A stretch of 64,000 nt of DNA, from NCBI RefSeq assembly GCF_000147815.2, contig NC_015957.1, positions 5,518,001-5,582,000 of the forward strand, written 5' to 3'. The notes beneath the pieces are model-generated. The model saw nothing but the letters and a program-made list of their open reading frames with translations. It was not told where the DNA came from and ran no database searches. The number at the start of each line of letters is the position of its first letter. Position 1 is the first letter of the stretch. A program made the translations under genes and the position numbers. The DNA is from Streptomyces violaceusniger Tu 4113 (GTDB lineage: Bacteria; Actinomycetota; Actinomycetes; Streptomycetales; Streptomycetaceae). Below, in pieces: positions 26,901 through 34,811 of the stretch.

Positions 26901-29900
26901 GCGTCCAGGGAGAGATAGGTGTGTCCGGTGCCGGCCAGCACGGGAAGGGCGTGCGACGACGTGACCGGGTGCCGGGGGTCGGCGACGGCGACCTCGGCGG
27001 AGAGCGTGCCCAGGACGGGAAGTCCGTGCTCCAGCGCGGTCGAGCGCCGGGTGACCGCCAGGACCGCGGCGCCTTCCGCGATGGACCGGCCCTCCGGCGC
27101 CAAGTGGGCGAGGTGCCGGTCCCAGCCGCTGATCGGCCGCAGGCACACGGCGCCGACGAGGGCGAGGTCGCAGGCCCGGTGCCGGAGTTGACGCAGGGCC
27201 AGGTCGACGGCTGTGTGCGCGGAGTCCCGCTGGGAGTAGACGCTGGTCCCCAGGCCCTGGAGGTCGTAGTAGTTGGCGGCCCGGCCCGACAGGATGCAGG
27301 AGACCGCGCCGGTGAAGTCGTCCTCGTTCAGATCGCCGGGGATCACTCCCTTGGCCTCCGCCATGCCCTTCGCGAGGTACTCCTTGAGCACCTCGGCCTG
27401 CGCCGGGTCGGGCAGCAGGTCGAACGCGGTGGCGCACTCGGCGGCGTGCACCCGCAGCGCCGCCTGGGTGTTGTGCGTGGTCGGCAAGGTCGAGCCGATG
27501 ACGATCGCCGTGGTGGGCCGCAGGCTCGTGCCCGGCTCGCCGAGCTGTTCCAGCAGCGGGCCCAGCGCCTGGAGCACCATCAGGTGGGCGGCGTCCATGT
27601 GCCGCATCGTCAGCGGCGGGATGCGCACGTCACGCGGGGAGGGCAGGGGGTACGGGGTGCCGAAATCGGGCTCCGGGAGGGGCCCGTCGCCGCGGAGCCA
27701 GGCGGGTACCTGATCGGGCTCCAGGCCGGGAAGGTGGGTGTTCCAGCCCACGACGACCAGGTCCTCCGTGTCGTCGCGTACGTCGACGCCCTGCCTCCGC
27801 GCGGGGACGGACCGTGGCACGTGGTCGGACAGGACCACGTGCGCGTCCGCCCCGCCGAGGCCGAACGACGACACCCCGACGACCCGTGGTCGCGCCCCGC
27901 CGGACGGCCAGGGAGCGTCCTTGACCGGCACGGTCAGCCGCTCGCCGTCGCCCAGCAGCGGATGCGGATCGGTGACCACGGGCTGGCCGGGCACCGCTCC
28001 GCGTTCGAGGGCGACCAGCGCGTGTGCGACCGAGACCAGGCCCGCCAGAACCCCGGTGTGCCCGAAGACCTGCTTGTTCGACGTCAGCAGACACGTCCGC
28101 TCGCCCGGCCCGAGCCGGGACAGCAACGAGCGGAGTTCGATCTCGTCGCCGACCGGCGTTCCGGTGCCGTGCGCCACGACCCAGTCCACGTCGTCGGCCT
28201 CGACGCCCGCGTCCGCCCAGGCACGGGCGATCGCCAGCTCCTGCCCGCGCGTGGCCGGGGCGTGGATGCCCTTGCCCCGCCCGTCGGCGGCGAGTCCGGT
28301 GCCCCGGATGACGCCGAGCACCCGGTCGCCGTCCGCGACGGCCCGCGCGTACGGCTTCAGGACGAGCGCGACGGCGCCCTCGCCGATCAGGGTCCCGTCG
28401 GCCGCCCGGTCGAAGGGCCGTACCCGGCCGCTCATCGAGATGCCCTGGGCCCGGCAGAACAGCGTGAACCCGATCGGCTCGATCACCGAGGTGCCACCGG
28501 CCAGCGCCACGTCGCAGGAGCCCTCGCGCAGCGCCTTGACCGCCGCATCCAGGGCGAACAGCCCGCTGGCACAGGCCGCGTCGAGGGTCAGGTGCTGTGT
28601 ATCACCGGGGATCAGCCCGCGCAACGCGTTGCGGACGACGGACGCGGGCAGGTAGGACTGCGGGTCGCCGCCGTCACCGCCGTACTGCGCGCTGATCGCG
28701 TGGTCGGCAAGCTCCGCCAGCCAGTCGCCGTCCCGGTCGGCAGGGATCGCCTCGCGCACCATGCGCTTGTACTCGTCGCCGAGGACGATGCCCTGGGGGC
28801 CGAGCCCGGTCTGGTCGTGGATGCCGGTGGTCGCGGTGAGCCAGCGGTCGGTCGGACGCCGGCGCACCCCCGCCAGAGCCTGGACGGCACAGTGCCGCAG
28901 CCAGCGGGTGGTCCGCGGCCAGCCGGGGTGTCCTATGTTCCCGTCCGGTTCGACCATTGAGGCGGGGTCCGGCACGAAGTCGTGGAGGTATCCGGCCTCG
29001 CGGACGTAGAAGGCGTCGGTCTCCTCGCGGGTGGGAGCCCAGAAGTGCTTCAGGTCGAAGGCGGACGGCTCGCTGGAGAGCAGGACGCCCTCCCGCAGCC
29101 GGTCCCAGAACTCCGCCGGGTTGTTGGCCCCGGGCAGTGCCAGGCCGAGTCCGACGACCGCGACGGCACCGGGGTCCGCCTCCACCGACCGGTCCGGCAC
29201 CTCGTCCGACACCGGGGTCACCACTGGCCGAGGTGTTGGGGGCGGTGCGGGTGCGGTTGGCGCGGGGACGGATGGTGCGGACGCCGACGGCACGGGCGCG
29301 GGGGCGGACGCGGATGGCGCGGGGGCCGATACGGCCGCGGGTGGCGCCGACGCTGTCGGAACCGATGCCGACAGGACCGGGCGGCGGGCGGGCTTGCTCA
29401 CCTGGTCGGCCAGCCTGCTGTGCAGTCGCAGGCCCTGCATCCCGCCGATGCTGATACCACCGTCGGCGACGAGGGTCTGCCCGGTGATGAAACCGGCGTC
29501 CTCGTGGAGGAGGTGCACGATCAGCCGGGCCGCCTCCGGCGTCGAGAGCGTGCGGTTCATCAGTTCGTCGACCGCATCCGCGCCGCCGACCGTCGCCGGG
29601 CCGTCGAGGTTCACGATGATCTCGCTGGCGACGGAGCCCAGCAGCACGGTGTTGACCCGGATGCCCTGGCCGACCAGTTCCAGCGCGAGATAGCGGACCA
29701 GCGACTCCAGGGCCGCCTTGGTGACACCACCGGGACCGTAGCCCGGAACCGGCTGGTGCGCCCCGACGCTGGACAGGCAGAGGATGCTCGCGCCCTCCCG
29801 TCCCGTCATCAGCTCGGCCGCCCGGCGCGAACAGTGGTAGGCCGCCATCACGTTGGTGGACCACGCCCGCTGCCAGTAGGTGTCGTCGATGTCGAACAGG

Positions 29901-30202
29901 GGCAGGAACGCCCCGCCCGCGGCGTTGTTGATCAGGATGTCCAGGCCACCGTGGCGCTCCTGGACCAGGTCGAACATCCGGTCGATCTCGCTGGTCTTGG
30001 CCACGGAGGCGCGGATGAACTCGCAGCTCTGGCCGGCCTGTTCCAGTTCCTCCTGGAGCAGCTTCGCCTGGTCGACCGAGTGGAAGTAGTTCACGATCAC
30101 ATGGGCGCCGCCCTGCGCCAGGCGGCGCACGATGTCCGCGCCGAGGCTCTTCGCGGCGCCCGTTACGAGGGCGATCTTGCCCCGCAGGCTGTCGTCCGTC
30201 AC
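23990..30202 (-). CDS. Iterative-type PKS: ER(FabL-like)-KS-CLF-KR-DH
   Basis: 2070 residues. Domains: (1) 1-265, SDR reductase with GAAKSLGAD and a Tyr155-x6-Lys162 pair as in FabL/FabI enoyl reductases; (2) Ala/Pro-rich linker; (3) about 345-785, KS with Cys544 (DAACASG), His678 (HGTGTPVGD) and His715 (FGHTG); (4) about 800-1130, a second KS fold lacking the Cys (SVYSQRDSAH), chain-length-factor-like; (5) a pentapeptide-repeat linker at 1161-1211; (6) KR about 1440-1740 (FGGARGIT, DYCAVNEYL); (7) C-terminal hotdog DH (HQVNGEYTLAG, LLDAMVHL). It has no AT or ACP of its own; those are in the upstream, 4-bp overlapping gene. Resembles PUFA, enediyne and hglE synthases in logic, so a reduced or partly unsaturated chain is expected. 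Confidence 0.9.
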   Translation of the reverse strand: MTDDSLRGKIALVTGAAKSLGADIVRRLAQGGAHVIVNYFHSVDQAKLLQEELEQAGQSCEFIRASVAKTSEIDRMFDLVQERHGGLDILINNAAGGAFLPLFDIDDTYWQRAWSTNVMAAYHCSRRAAELMTGREGASILCLSSVGAHQPVPGYGPGGVTKAALESLVRYLALELVGQGIRVNTVLLGSVASEIIVNLDGPATVGGADAVDELMNRTLSTPEAARLIVHLLHEDAGFITGQTLVADGGISIGGMQGLRLHSRLADQVSKPARRPVLSASVPTASAPPAAVSAPAPSASAPAPVPSASAPSVPAPTAPAPPPTPRPVVTPVSDEVPDRSVEADPGAVAVVGLGLALPGANNPAEFWDRLREGVLLSSEPSAFDLKHFWAPTREETDAFYVREAGYLHDFVPDPASMVEPDGNIGHPGWPRTTRWLRHCAVQALAGVRRRPTDRWLTATTGIHDQTGLGPQGIVLGDEYKRMVREAIPADRDGDWLAELADHAISAQYGGDGGDPQSYLPASVVRNALRGLIPGDTQHLTLDAACASGLFALDAAVKALREGSCDVALAGGTSVIEPIGFTLFCRAQGISMSGRVRPFDRAADGTLIGEGAVALVLKPYARAVADGDRVLGVIRGTGLAADGRGKGIHAPATRGQELAIARAWADAGVEADDVDWVVAHGTGTPVGDEIELRSLLSRLGPGERTCLLTSNKQVFGHTGVLAGLVSVAHALVALERGAVPGQPVVTDPHPLLGDGERLTVPVKDAPWPSGGARPRVVGVSSFGLGGADAHVVLSDHVPRSVPARRQGVDVRDDTEDLVVVGWNTHLPGLEPDQVPAWLRGDGPLPEPDFGTPYPLPSPRDVRIPPLTMRHMDAAHLMVLQALGPLLEQLGEPGTSLRPTTAIVIGSTLPTTHNTQAALRVHAAECATAFDLLPDPAQAEVLKEYLAKGMAEAKGVIPGDLNEDDFTGAVSCILSGRAANYYDLQGLGTSVYSQRDSAHTAVDLALRQLRHRACDLALVGAVCLRPISGWDRHLAHLAPEGRSIAEGAAVLAVTRRSTALEHGLPVLGTLSAEVAVADPRHPVTSSHALPVLAGTGHTYLSLDALLTVLKAVVTETDTVVRPAATGSPLIRFTPPAGPRDDDPGADRRETGKRDALTGPEQAQQEQADPERADPERAEPERADPEHTGVEHTGSEHTGSEHTGSEHTGSEHTGSANAVSAHAASEPAGAEHAEEFTGRRQTFRLVPTDPPPTEPATPSIPPGTVVITDAPDLAAAVTGPDTSVWSPRPGVAGAAHVPPEDAPGALTGLPFVPRHIRVLSRLPVDDDGCEEAEAARMEDLQDLAFTTLQAALPALRSGGSLAALLLGAVPDDLPPPLSGLFTGLVRSVRAEVPQCGGLTLISDAVDAATALGQLARAGAAQVPTHTLACRGDEWLALAVADDPVSPSDGVPLPSGAVVVAFGGARGITPELLHEVAHGTDRPHVYVIGRTPLPDTDDSLPSQAEFMAAERRRRPDASVRELRVAYEKAEARLEVRRTVRRLAELCGPDRVHHRVCDVLDARRTTAVLGEILDRHGRIDLLINTVLDLRSRALHAKTLTDFRAVRATKATGYRNLKRALAGRAPRIWCNFSTLATLAPAPGDIDYCAVNEYLAYASARAQRHGPAGRHEIAVLWSGWREVGVASSVTMRETLKRNKMDAYISTAQGRAQFLSAVTRPPAGGVAFFIREEERVLLARRGISTHGSRAEPRTEAPDAPDPAPPDPELTTPLLDGVLYRGDDWAVFTKTWDPGTLAERDGRWMRHHQVNGEYTLAGTFTLEAAAAAAATLCPGLRVTGFRGLVCRSSITVRLAGPMRTVAVEARVVSRVGDRAEVAVRITAHRIGKNGKVLRFDDLLCETRVLLADRFPALAGPPDFSGHEPEPDFAMPVYSPDPPISLTGPFAGTGDYARGPDGNSARFRLDHTAWSPVLAGMTVPAILLDAMVHLLLLPPRGDLPPLVGPMAGLDEVDLGGPGDDCRLSALHPVIRLHCDFATGELTALTGDGQVLARISGVSAHALDHSGELVRPRGDAPRPVRS
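26571..26720. repeat. 15-bp tandem repeat coding a pentapeptide linker
   Basis: Ten consecutive 15-bp units inside the megasynthase gene; the first four (26571-26630) are identical (GACCCGGTGTGCTCG on the plus strand), the rest diverged. On the minus strand they encode runs of EHTGS and ERADP between the CLF-like and KR domains. The reading frame is kept, so copy number may vary between strains without breaking the protein. Confidence 0.92.
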
Positions 30203-31755
30203 CCGGCGGCCTCCGCCCGGCCCTGTACGACGCCCTCCGCGATCCGACGCAGCGTACCGGCGGTCAGCAGCGAGGTGTTCGACCTCAGATCGGGCAGGTC
30301 GTACCGCTCGGAGACCCGGCCGAGCAGGGTGACCTGCTTGAGCGACTCCACACCCAGCTCGGACTCCAGACCATCGTCCTCGCCGAGCAGGTCCGGCGGG
30401 TAGCCCAGGAAGTCACCGTAGAGCGTGCGCAGCTCGGCCAGCACCGTTTCGTAGTCCAGCCCGGCGGACGGCGGGGCGACCGCGTCCACCGGAGCGGCCG
30501 ACGCGACAGGAGCGGCCGGAGCATGGGCGGCGACCGGAGCGGGCGGAGCGTAGGAAACGGCCGGAGCGGGCGGAGCGGCGGGGATGACCGGAGCGGCCGG
30601 GGCGGCGGGGATGACCGGAGCGGCCGGGGCGGGCGGAGCGGCGGGCTCCGCGTAGTACGCCGGGGCGGCGGGCACGGGCACGGAGACCCGGGCCGGCGCC
30701 TCGGCGACGGCGACCGCCGAAGGCGGGCCGGCCGGTTCGGGCGCGCTCACCCGCGCGGAGGGCAGGAGCCTGTCGCTCGGCCGTACCGGCGGGCGCGAGT
30801 AGAACGGGCCGATCGCCGTGGACTCCTCGGCCCACGCCCGGACGGCTCCGACCGGATCGCTCTCGCTGAGCGGTACGACACACCGCACACCCGGGACCGA
30901 CGCCTCGACGAACTTGGTGACGACCGGCCACTCCCCGCACTCGACGAAGACGTCGGCACCCGCCGCGTGCAGCTCGCGGACCGTCTGCAGCATCCGGACC
31001 CGGGCGGTGAGCGCACCGGCGACCAGGTCGACCGGGTCGTCGTTGCCGACGTCCCTCCCCAGCCAGGGGGAGCGCACTCGCCAGCGTCCGGAACCGTACG
31101 CGACCCTCGGCGCGGTCGCCCGGAGATCCCGCGCGGCCTGCGCCATCGCCGGAGTGTGCGTCGGGTGTGGTACGTCCAGGGGAAGGCTCGGCCAGCCGAG
31201 GGCGTCGGCGACCCGCTCCACATGCCGGATCAGTTCCTCGGGCCCGCTGATGACGCTCTGTCGAGGGGCGTTCTCGCAGGCCAGTACCAGGTGGGGATGG
31301 TCGATCAGCCCGGCGAGCGACTCCGCCCGCCGGCCGTCCACGCCGACCGCGAGCATCTTCCCCCGCCAGCTCTGCCGGGTCAGCGCCTGAGACCGGGCCA
31401 CCGCCAGGCGCGCGGCGTCCTCCACCGGCAGGTGGCCCGCGGCGGCGAGGGCCCACAGCTCCCCGATGCTCTGTCCGACGATCGCGATGGGCTCGACACC
31501 TTCGGCGACCAGCATGTGGTGCGTCGCGAGGCTGACGGCGAAGATCTCCAGATACTGGACCTCGGGACCGCGCCGGTCGCTCGTACCGTTGTCCTCGATC
31601 AGCCTGGTGCTGATGTCGGGCAGCCCCAGGCCCCCGGCTGCCTTGTCGATGCGGGACAGCGCGTCACGGACGGTCTCGTAACGGTCGTGGAGGTCGCGAA
31701 GGACGCCCCCGCGCGGAGCGGCCACAGTTCCGGGCATGACGAAGACAGCATCCAC
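30199..31755 (-). CDS. Acyltransferase-ACP protein of the PKS operon
   Basis: 518 residues. Residues 1-300 form a malonyl/acyl-CoA:ACP transacylase domain: MPGTV at the N-terminus, GQSIGE (nucleophile Ser near residue 97), and the second-site stretch PHPTHTPAM with the catalytic His. A 120-residue Ala/Pro-rich linker follows. The C-terminal carrier domain has LGVESLKQVTLL (Ser near 471, Glu replacing the usual Asp). GTG start with GAGGGTGA upstream. It is the first gene of the operon and overlaps the megasynthase start by 4 bp, so it should supply extender units and carry the chain in trans. Confidence 0.9.
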   Translation of the reverse strand: MDAVFVMPGTVAAPRGGVLRDLHDRYETVRDALSRIDKAAGGLGLPDISTRLIEDNGTSDRRGPEVQYLEIFAVSLATHHMLVAEGVEPIAIVGQSIGELWALAAAGHLPVEDAARLAVARSQALTRQSWRGKMLAVGVDGRRAESLAGLIDHPHLVLACENAPRQSVISGPEELIRHVERVADALGWPSLPLDVPHPTHTPAMAQAARDLRATAPRVAYGSGRWRVRSPWLGRDVGNDDPVDLVAGALTARVRMLQTVRELHAAGADVFVECGEWPVVTKFVEASVPGVRCVVPLSESDPVGAVRAWAEESTAIGPFYSRPPVRPSDRLLPSARVSAPEPAGPPSAVAVAEAPARVSVPVPAAPAYYAEPAAPPAPAAPVIPAAPAAPVIPAAPPAPAVSYAPPAPVAAHAPAAPVASAAPVDAVAPPSAGLDYETVLAELRTLYGDFLGYPPDLLGEDDGLESELGVESLKQVTLLGRVSERYDLPDLRSNTSLLTAGTLRRIAEGVVQGRAEAAG

Positions 31756-32807
31756 CTGTGCATCACCCTCATTTCGGTCCCGGCCTCCGGCGAGGCCTCA
31801 TCCGCCGACCGGGTTCCGAAACGCCATGGCGGCGCGACAAAACCCGCGGCAATAGGTTCACTTACTGCGCTATACCGGAGTGGTGGGTCCAGCGAAATGG
31901 ACCCCGGGCAGAAATTTGTTTCCCTGCGCATTTCGCGTCGTACGGGGCCCTCATTTACGGTATCCGGGCCTCTTCCGGAGCGGCAATGATGTTCAGGCCA
32001 CTAGTTTCAGCCTAAATCGATCATGCATTTCGATCTGGCCAATCACGCATAGGCGCCCTTGCCGCCGCGCGAGGTCGCATGCTAGTTCCGGCCGCCCCGC
32101 CGCAAAAGCGGTCACCCCATGACCGTTTCATCCCGATTTACTTTCGGGCATTCGTGCACGATTCAACCGCAGGAGGGCCTACTTTGACGATCCGACGCGA
32201 CCCGGACCGATCGCACGGCCAGGGCCGGTCGCGTGCCGTGGCCCGCCCGGCCCGGTCCGTCCGTTACGTTCACCATTTCGTTATTCGGCCAATCAGCCGA
32301 CATATGAGACGGGTCATGTTTACCGGCGACACCGCCGAACGACCAACGGAACGGCGGCTTTTCGACGGCGGCCCGCGGGCCATGACCATGCCGCCTCGAT
32401 GACCTGATTCCGGCGGCAGAGACAAGCCGATGTCCGGCAGGCCGGAGGGACCGTCGTCGAGACCGGCGATCCGCCATGGCGTTCCGGCAGGTGAGCACGG
32501 CGACCACGGAACGGAGCGATCACACCCGCCTCGGCTTCCGCACCCTCCTCGACCACGGACGGATGCGCGGGGCGACCCCCGGCCATCGACGCGTACGCGG
32601 ACGCGCGCATCCTGCCTACGACAGCGGCAGAAGCCGCTGGGGCAGCGAAACAACGGTTCTGCTCGGCTGAATTACGGGTCAAGTCAGCGGCCCCGAGACG
32701 ACCCGAAACGCCGGTCACGAATTGTCACTTACCTTTATCAGCGTGCAACGTGCCCCCGACGACGGGCGGCCGCACGCGCGACGTTCAGTAATAGGATCGG
32801 CAACCGC
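31756..32807. other. Gene-free leader of the PKS operon
   Basis: About 1050 bp without a convincing gene on either strand. It contains stretches clearly lower in G+C than the neighbours (about 31850-32180 and 32270-32330). A small inverted repeat TCGGC-N6-GCCGA lies at 32285-32300. The operon promoter must lie here, but I could not pick a consistent -35/-10 pair. Short open frames on both strands look random. Confidence 0.6.
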
Positions 32808-34256
32808 TCAGCGGGATGTGCGAGCCTCCGCATCAGGCGTTTCACCCTTGAACTTGGGCGGTACGCAGAACCGTGAGAGACCCGCGGCGGCCAGGTAGGC
32901 GAGTGCGCCGATGGCCATGCTGGTGCGCAGCCCCTCGCCGTAGTCGGCAGCCGTGGCCAGCAGGGTGCCACCGAGCGCCACGCCGATGGCGCTTCCGAGC
33001 TGCCGGGTGGTGTTGAACAAGGCGGAGGCGGTCCCTGAGTACGCCGGGGGCGCGGCGCCCATGACGGTGGAGGCGGAACCGGTGAGTGCGAAGGAGGTGC
33101 CGAATCCCGCCGCCATCATCGGGGCCACCAGCAGCGGGTAGGCGGGGTCGGCCCCGGCCGCGACCCAGCCGGCCAGCCCCAGGCCCGCCAGAAGCATGCC
33201 GGTGAACACCAGCGGACGGTCGCCGGTCGCGCGGGCCAGCCGCCCGGACAGAACGGAGGCGAACATGGTCATCGCCACCGCGGGGAACAGCGCCAGGCCG
33301 GTGACGAGGGCGCTGTAGCCACGCTGGTGCTGGAAGTCCAGGCTCGCGGTGAACACCATGCCGTAGAAGCCGAAATTGAACAGCAGGCCGATGACGGCAC
33401 CGCCGCCCAGCGCACGCGAGCGCAGCAGGCTCGGCGGAACGGCGGGCGAGCGGGCCAGCCGCTCGCGCACCAGGAACGCCATCACGGCCAGTACGGACAG
33501 GCCCACCCCGCCGCGGACGGCCGGATCGGACCAGCCACGCCGGCCGGCCTCGTTGAGCGCGGCGGTCAGCGAGGCCACTGCCGCCACCACCGCGCACTGC
33601 GCCGGCCAGTCCAGAGCCCGGCCGGTGAGCCGGTCGGAGGGTGCCACGTGGCGCAGCGTCAGCGCCAGGCAGGCGACGCCGACGGGCAGGTTGATGAGGA
33701 ACACCCACCGCCAGCCCACGGTGGAGACCAGCAGTCCGCCCAGCAGCGGCCCCGCCGAGGCCGCGATGCCCGCGATGGAGCCCCATACGCCGAAGGCCCG
33801 CGAGCGGGCGGCCGGAGCCGGATATGCCTGCTGGAGAAGGGCCAGTGAGCCGGGCACGATCAACGCCGCGCCGAGGCCCTCCACCCCCCGGGCGGCGATC
33901 AGGACGGGCGTACTCGGCGCGAATGCGCACGCGGCCGAGGACATGGTGAACACCACTACGCCGGTGCAGAAGATCCGGCGGTTTCCCAGCCTGTCCCCCA
34001 GCGCGCCACCGCTCAACAGGAACCCGGCGAAGACCAGGGTGTACCCGTCGGTGATCCACTGGATGCCGGTGAGCGAAGCCGACAGCTCCCGGCCGATCAC
34101 CGGCACGGCCACGTTGATGACCGTCACGTCCAGGATCACCATGAAGTACCCGGCACACACGGCCAGCAGCGGGACCCAGTACCGCAGGCCGGTCACCGGG
34201 CCGGACTCGGAAGAGGACGCGGGCTCGCCGCCACCGGCCGACTCCGCGAACGTCAC
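32808..34256 (-). CDS. MFS efflux transporter (DHA2 type)
   Basis: 482 residues, EmrB/QacA-like. VILDVTVINVAVPVI marks TM1, GGALGDRLGNRRIF the first loop, SAGPLLGGLLV the TM5 antiporter motif, and GSASTVMGAAPP a late conserved block. About 12-14 segments. GTG start. It lies upstream of the PKS operon on the same strand but is separated by 1 kb, so it is probably a separate transcript. Export of the polyketide is possible but only by proximity. Confidence 0.9.
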   Translation of the reverse strand: MTFAESAGGGEPASSSESGPVTGLRYWVPLLAVCAGYFMVILDVTVINVAVPVIGRELSASLTGIQWITDGYTLVFAGFLLSGGALGDRLGNRRIFCTGVVVFTMSSAACAFAPSTPVLIAARGVEGLGAALIVPGSLALLQQAYPAPAARSRAFGVWGSIAGIAASAGPLLGGLLVSTVGWRWVFLINLPVGVACLALTLRHVAPSDRLTGRALDWPAQCAVVAAVASLTAALNEAGRRGWSDPAVRGGVGLSVLAVMAFLVRERLARSPAVPPSLLRSRALGGGAVIGLLFNFGFYGMVFTASLDFQHQRGYSALVTGLALFPAVAMTMFASVLSGRLARATGDRPLVFTGMLLAGLGLAGWVAAGADPAYPLLVAPMMAAGFGTSFALTGSASTVMGAAPPAYSGTASALFNTTRQLGSAIGVALGGTLLATAADYGEGLRTSMAIGALAYLAAAGLSRFCVPPKFKGETPDAEARTSR

Positions 34257-34352
34257 GTCCCCGACTCCGTCCCGCTCACGAAGGCTCTACGACAAAAGGC
34301 AGAATAGGGGATAAATAGAGCACCAGAGGGAATCAGCGGCCCGGATCACGCT

Positions 34353-34811
34353 GTGGATACTGGCCACGTGGCCCACCCTCGCGAAGATCCACGCTCCCTC
34401 CCCATCGAACTACGGCCCTACCTGGAGGAACTCATCCGGCGCACCCGCACGGTGTGCGGGCCTCATCTGGCGAGTGTCGTCGCGGTCGGCTCCCTCGCGC
34501 TGCGGGACTATCGGCACGGGCGCAGCGACGTCGATGTGACGGTCGCCGTGGAGCCGTCACTGCCCGGACCGACCCTGCACGACCTGGCCGGGGCCCTCAC
34601 CCACCCCCACCTGCACTGCCCGGCGGCGGGCCTGGAACTGGTGGTCTACGGAACGGATTTCCTCAGCCGCCCCTCCGGTGCGGCCGGGTACCTTCTGGAC
34701 CTCAACACCGGCCCGCTGCTGCCGGATCGGGCCGACTTCGACGCGATACGGTCGCCGGCGTTCTGGTACGTCATCGACCGGTCCGTCGCCCATCAGAACA
34801 GCGGACCCGGC
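34353..34811 (+). pseudogene. Truncated aminoglycoside-nucleotidyltransferase-like gene
   Basis: The first 150 codons encode a nucleotidyltransferase domain of the ANT(3'')/ANT(9) type. VVAVGSLALRDYRHGRSDVDVTVAV carries the GS...DxD metal site (split here as VVAVGSLALRDY and HGRSDVDVTVAV). PLLPDRADFDAI and FWYVIDRSVAHQ follow. Similarity stops near 34805, exactly where the convergent alcohol dehydrogenase gene ends. The helical C-terminal domain is missing; the frame just runs on antisense to that gene. Probably not functional. Confidence 0.66.

Noticed and set aside
24795..27437. 880-residue frame on the same strand as the megasynthase
   Set aside because: Overlaps the KR/DH part in another frame; low-complexity Arg/Gly-rich, no domain.
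26519..28960. 813-residue plus-strand frame
   Set aside because: Antisense to KS/CLF domains; its start derives from the 15-bp repeat.
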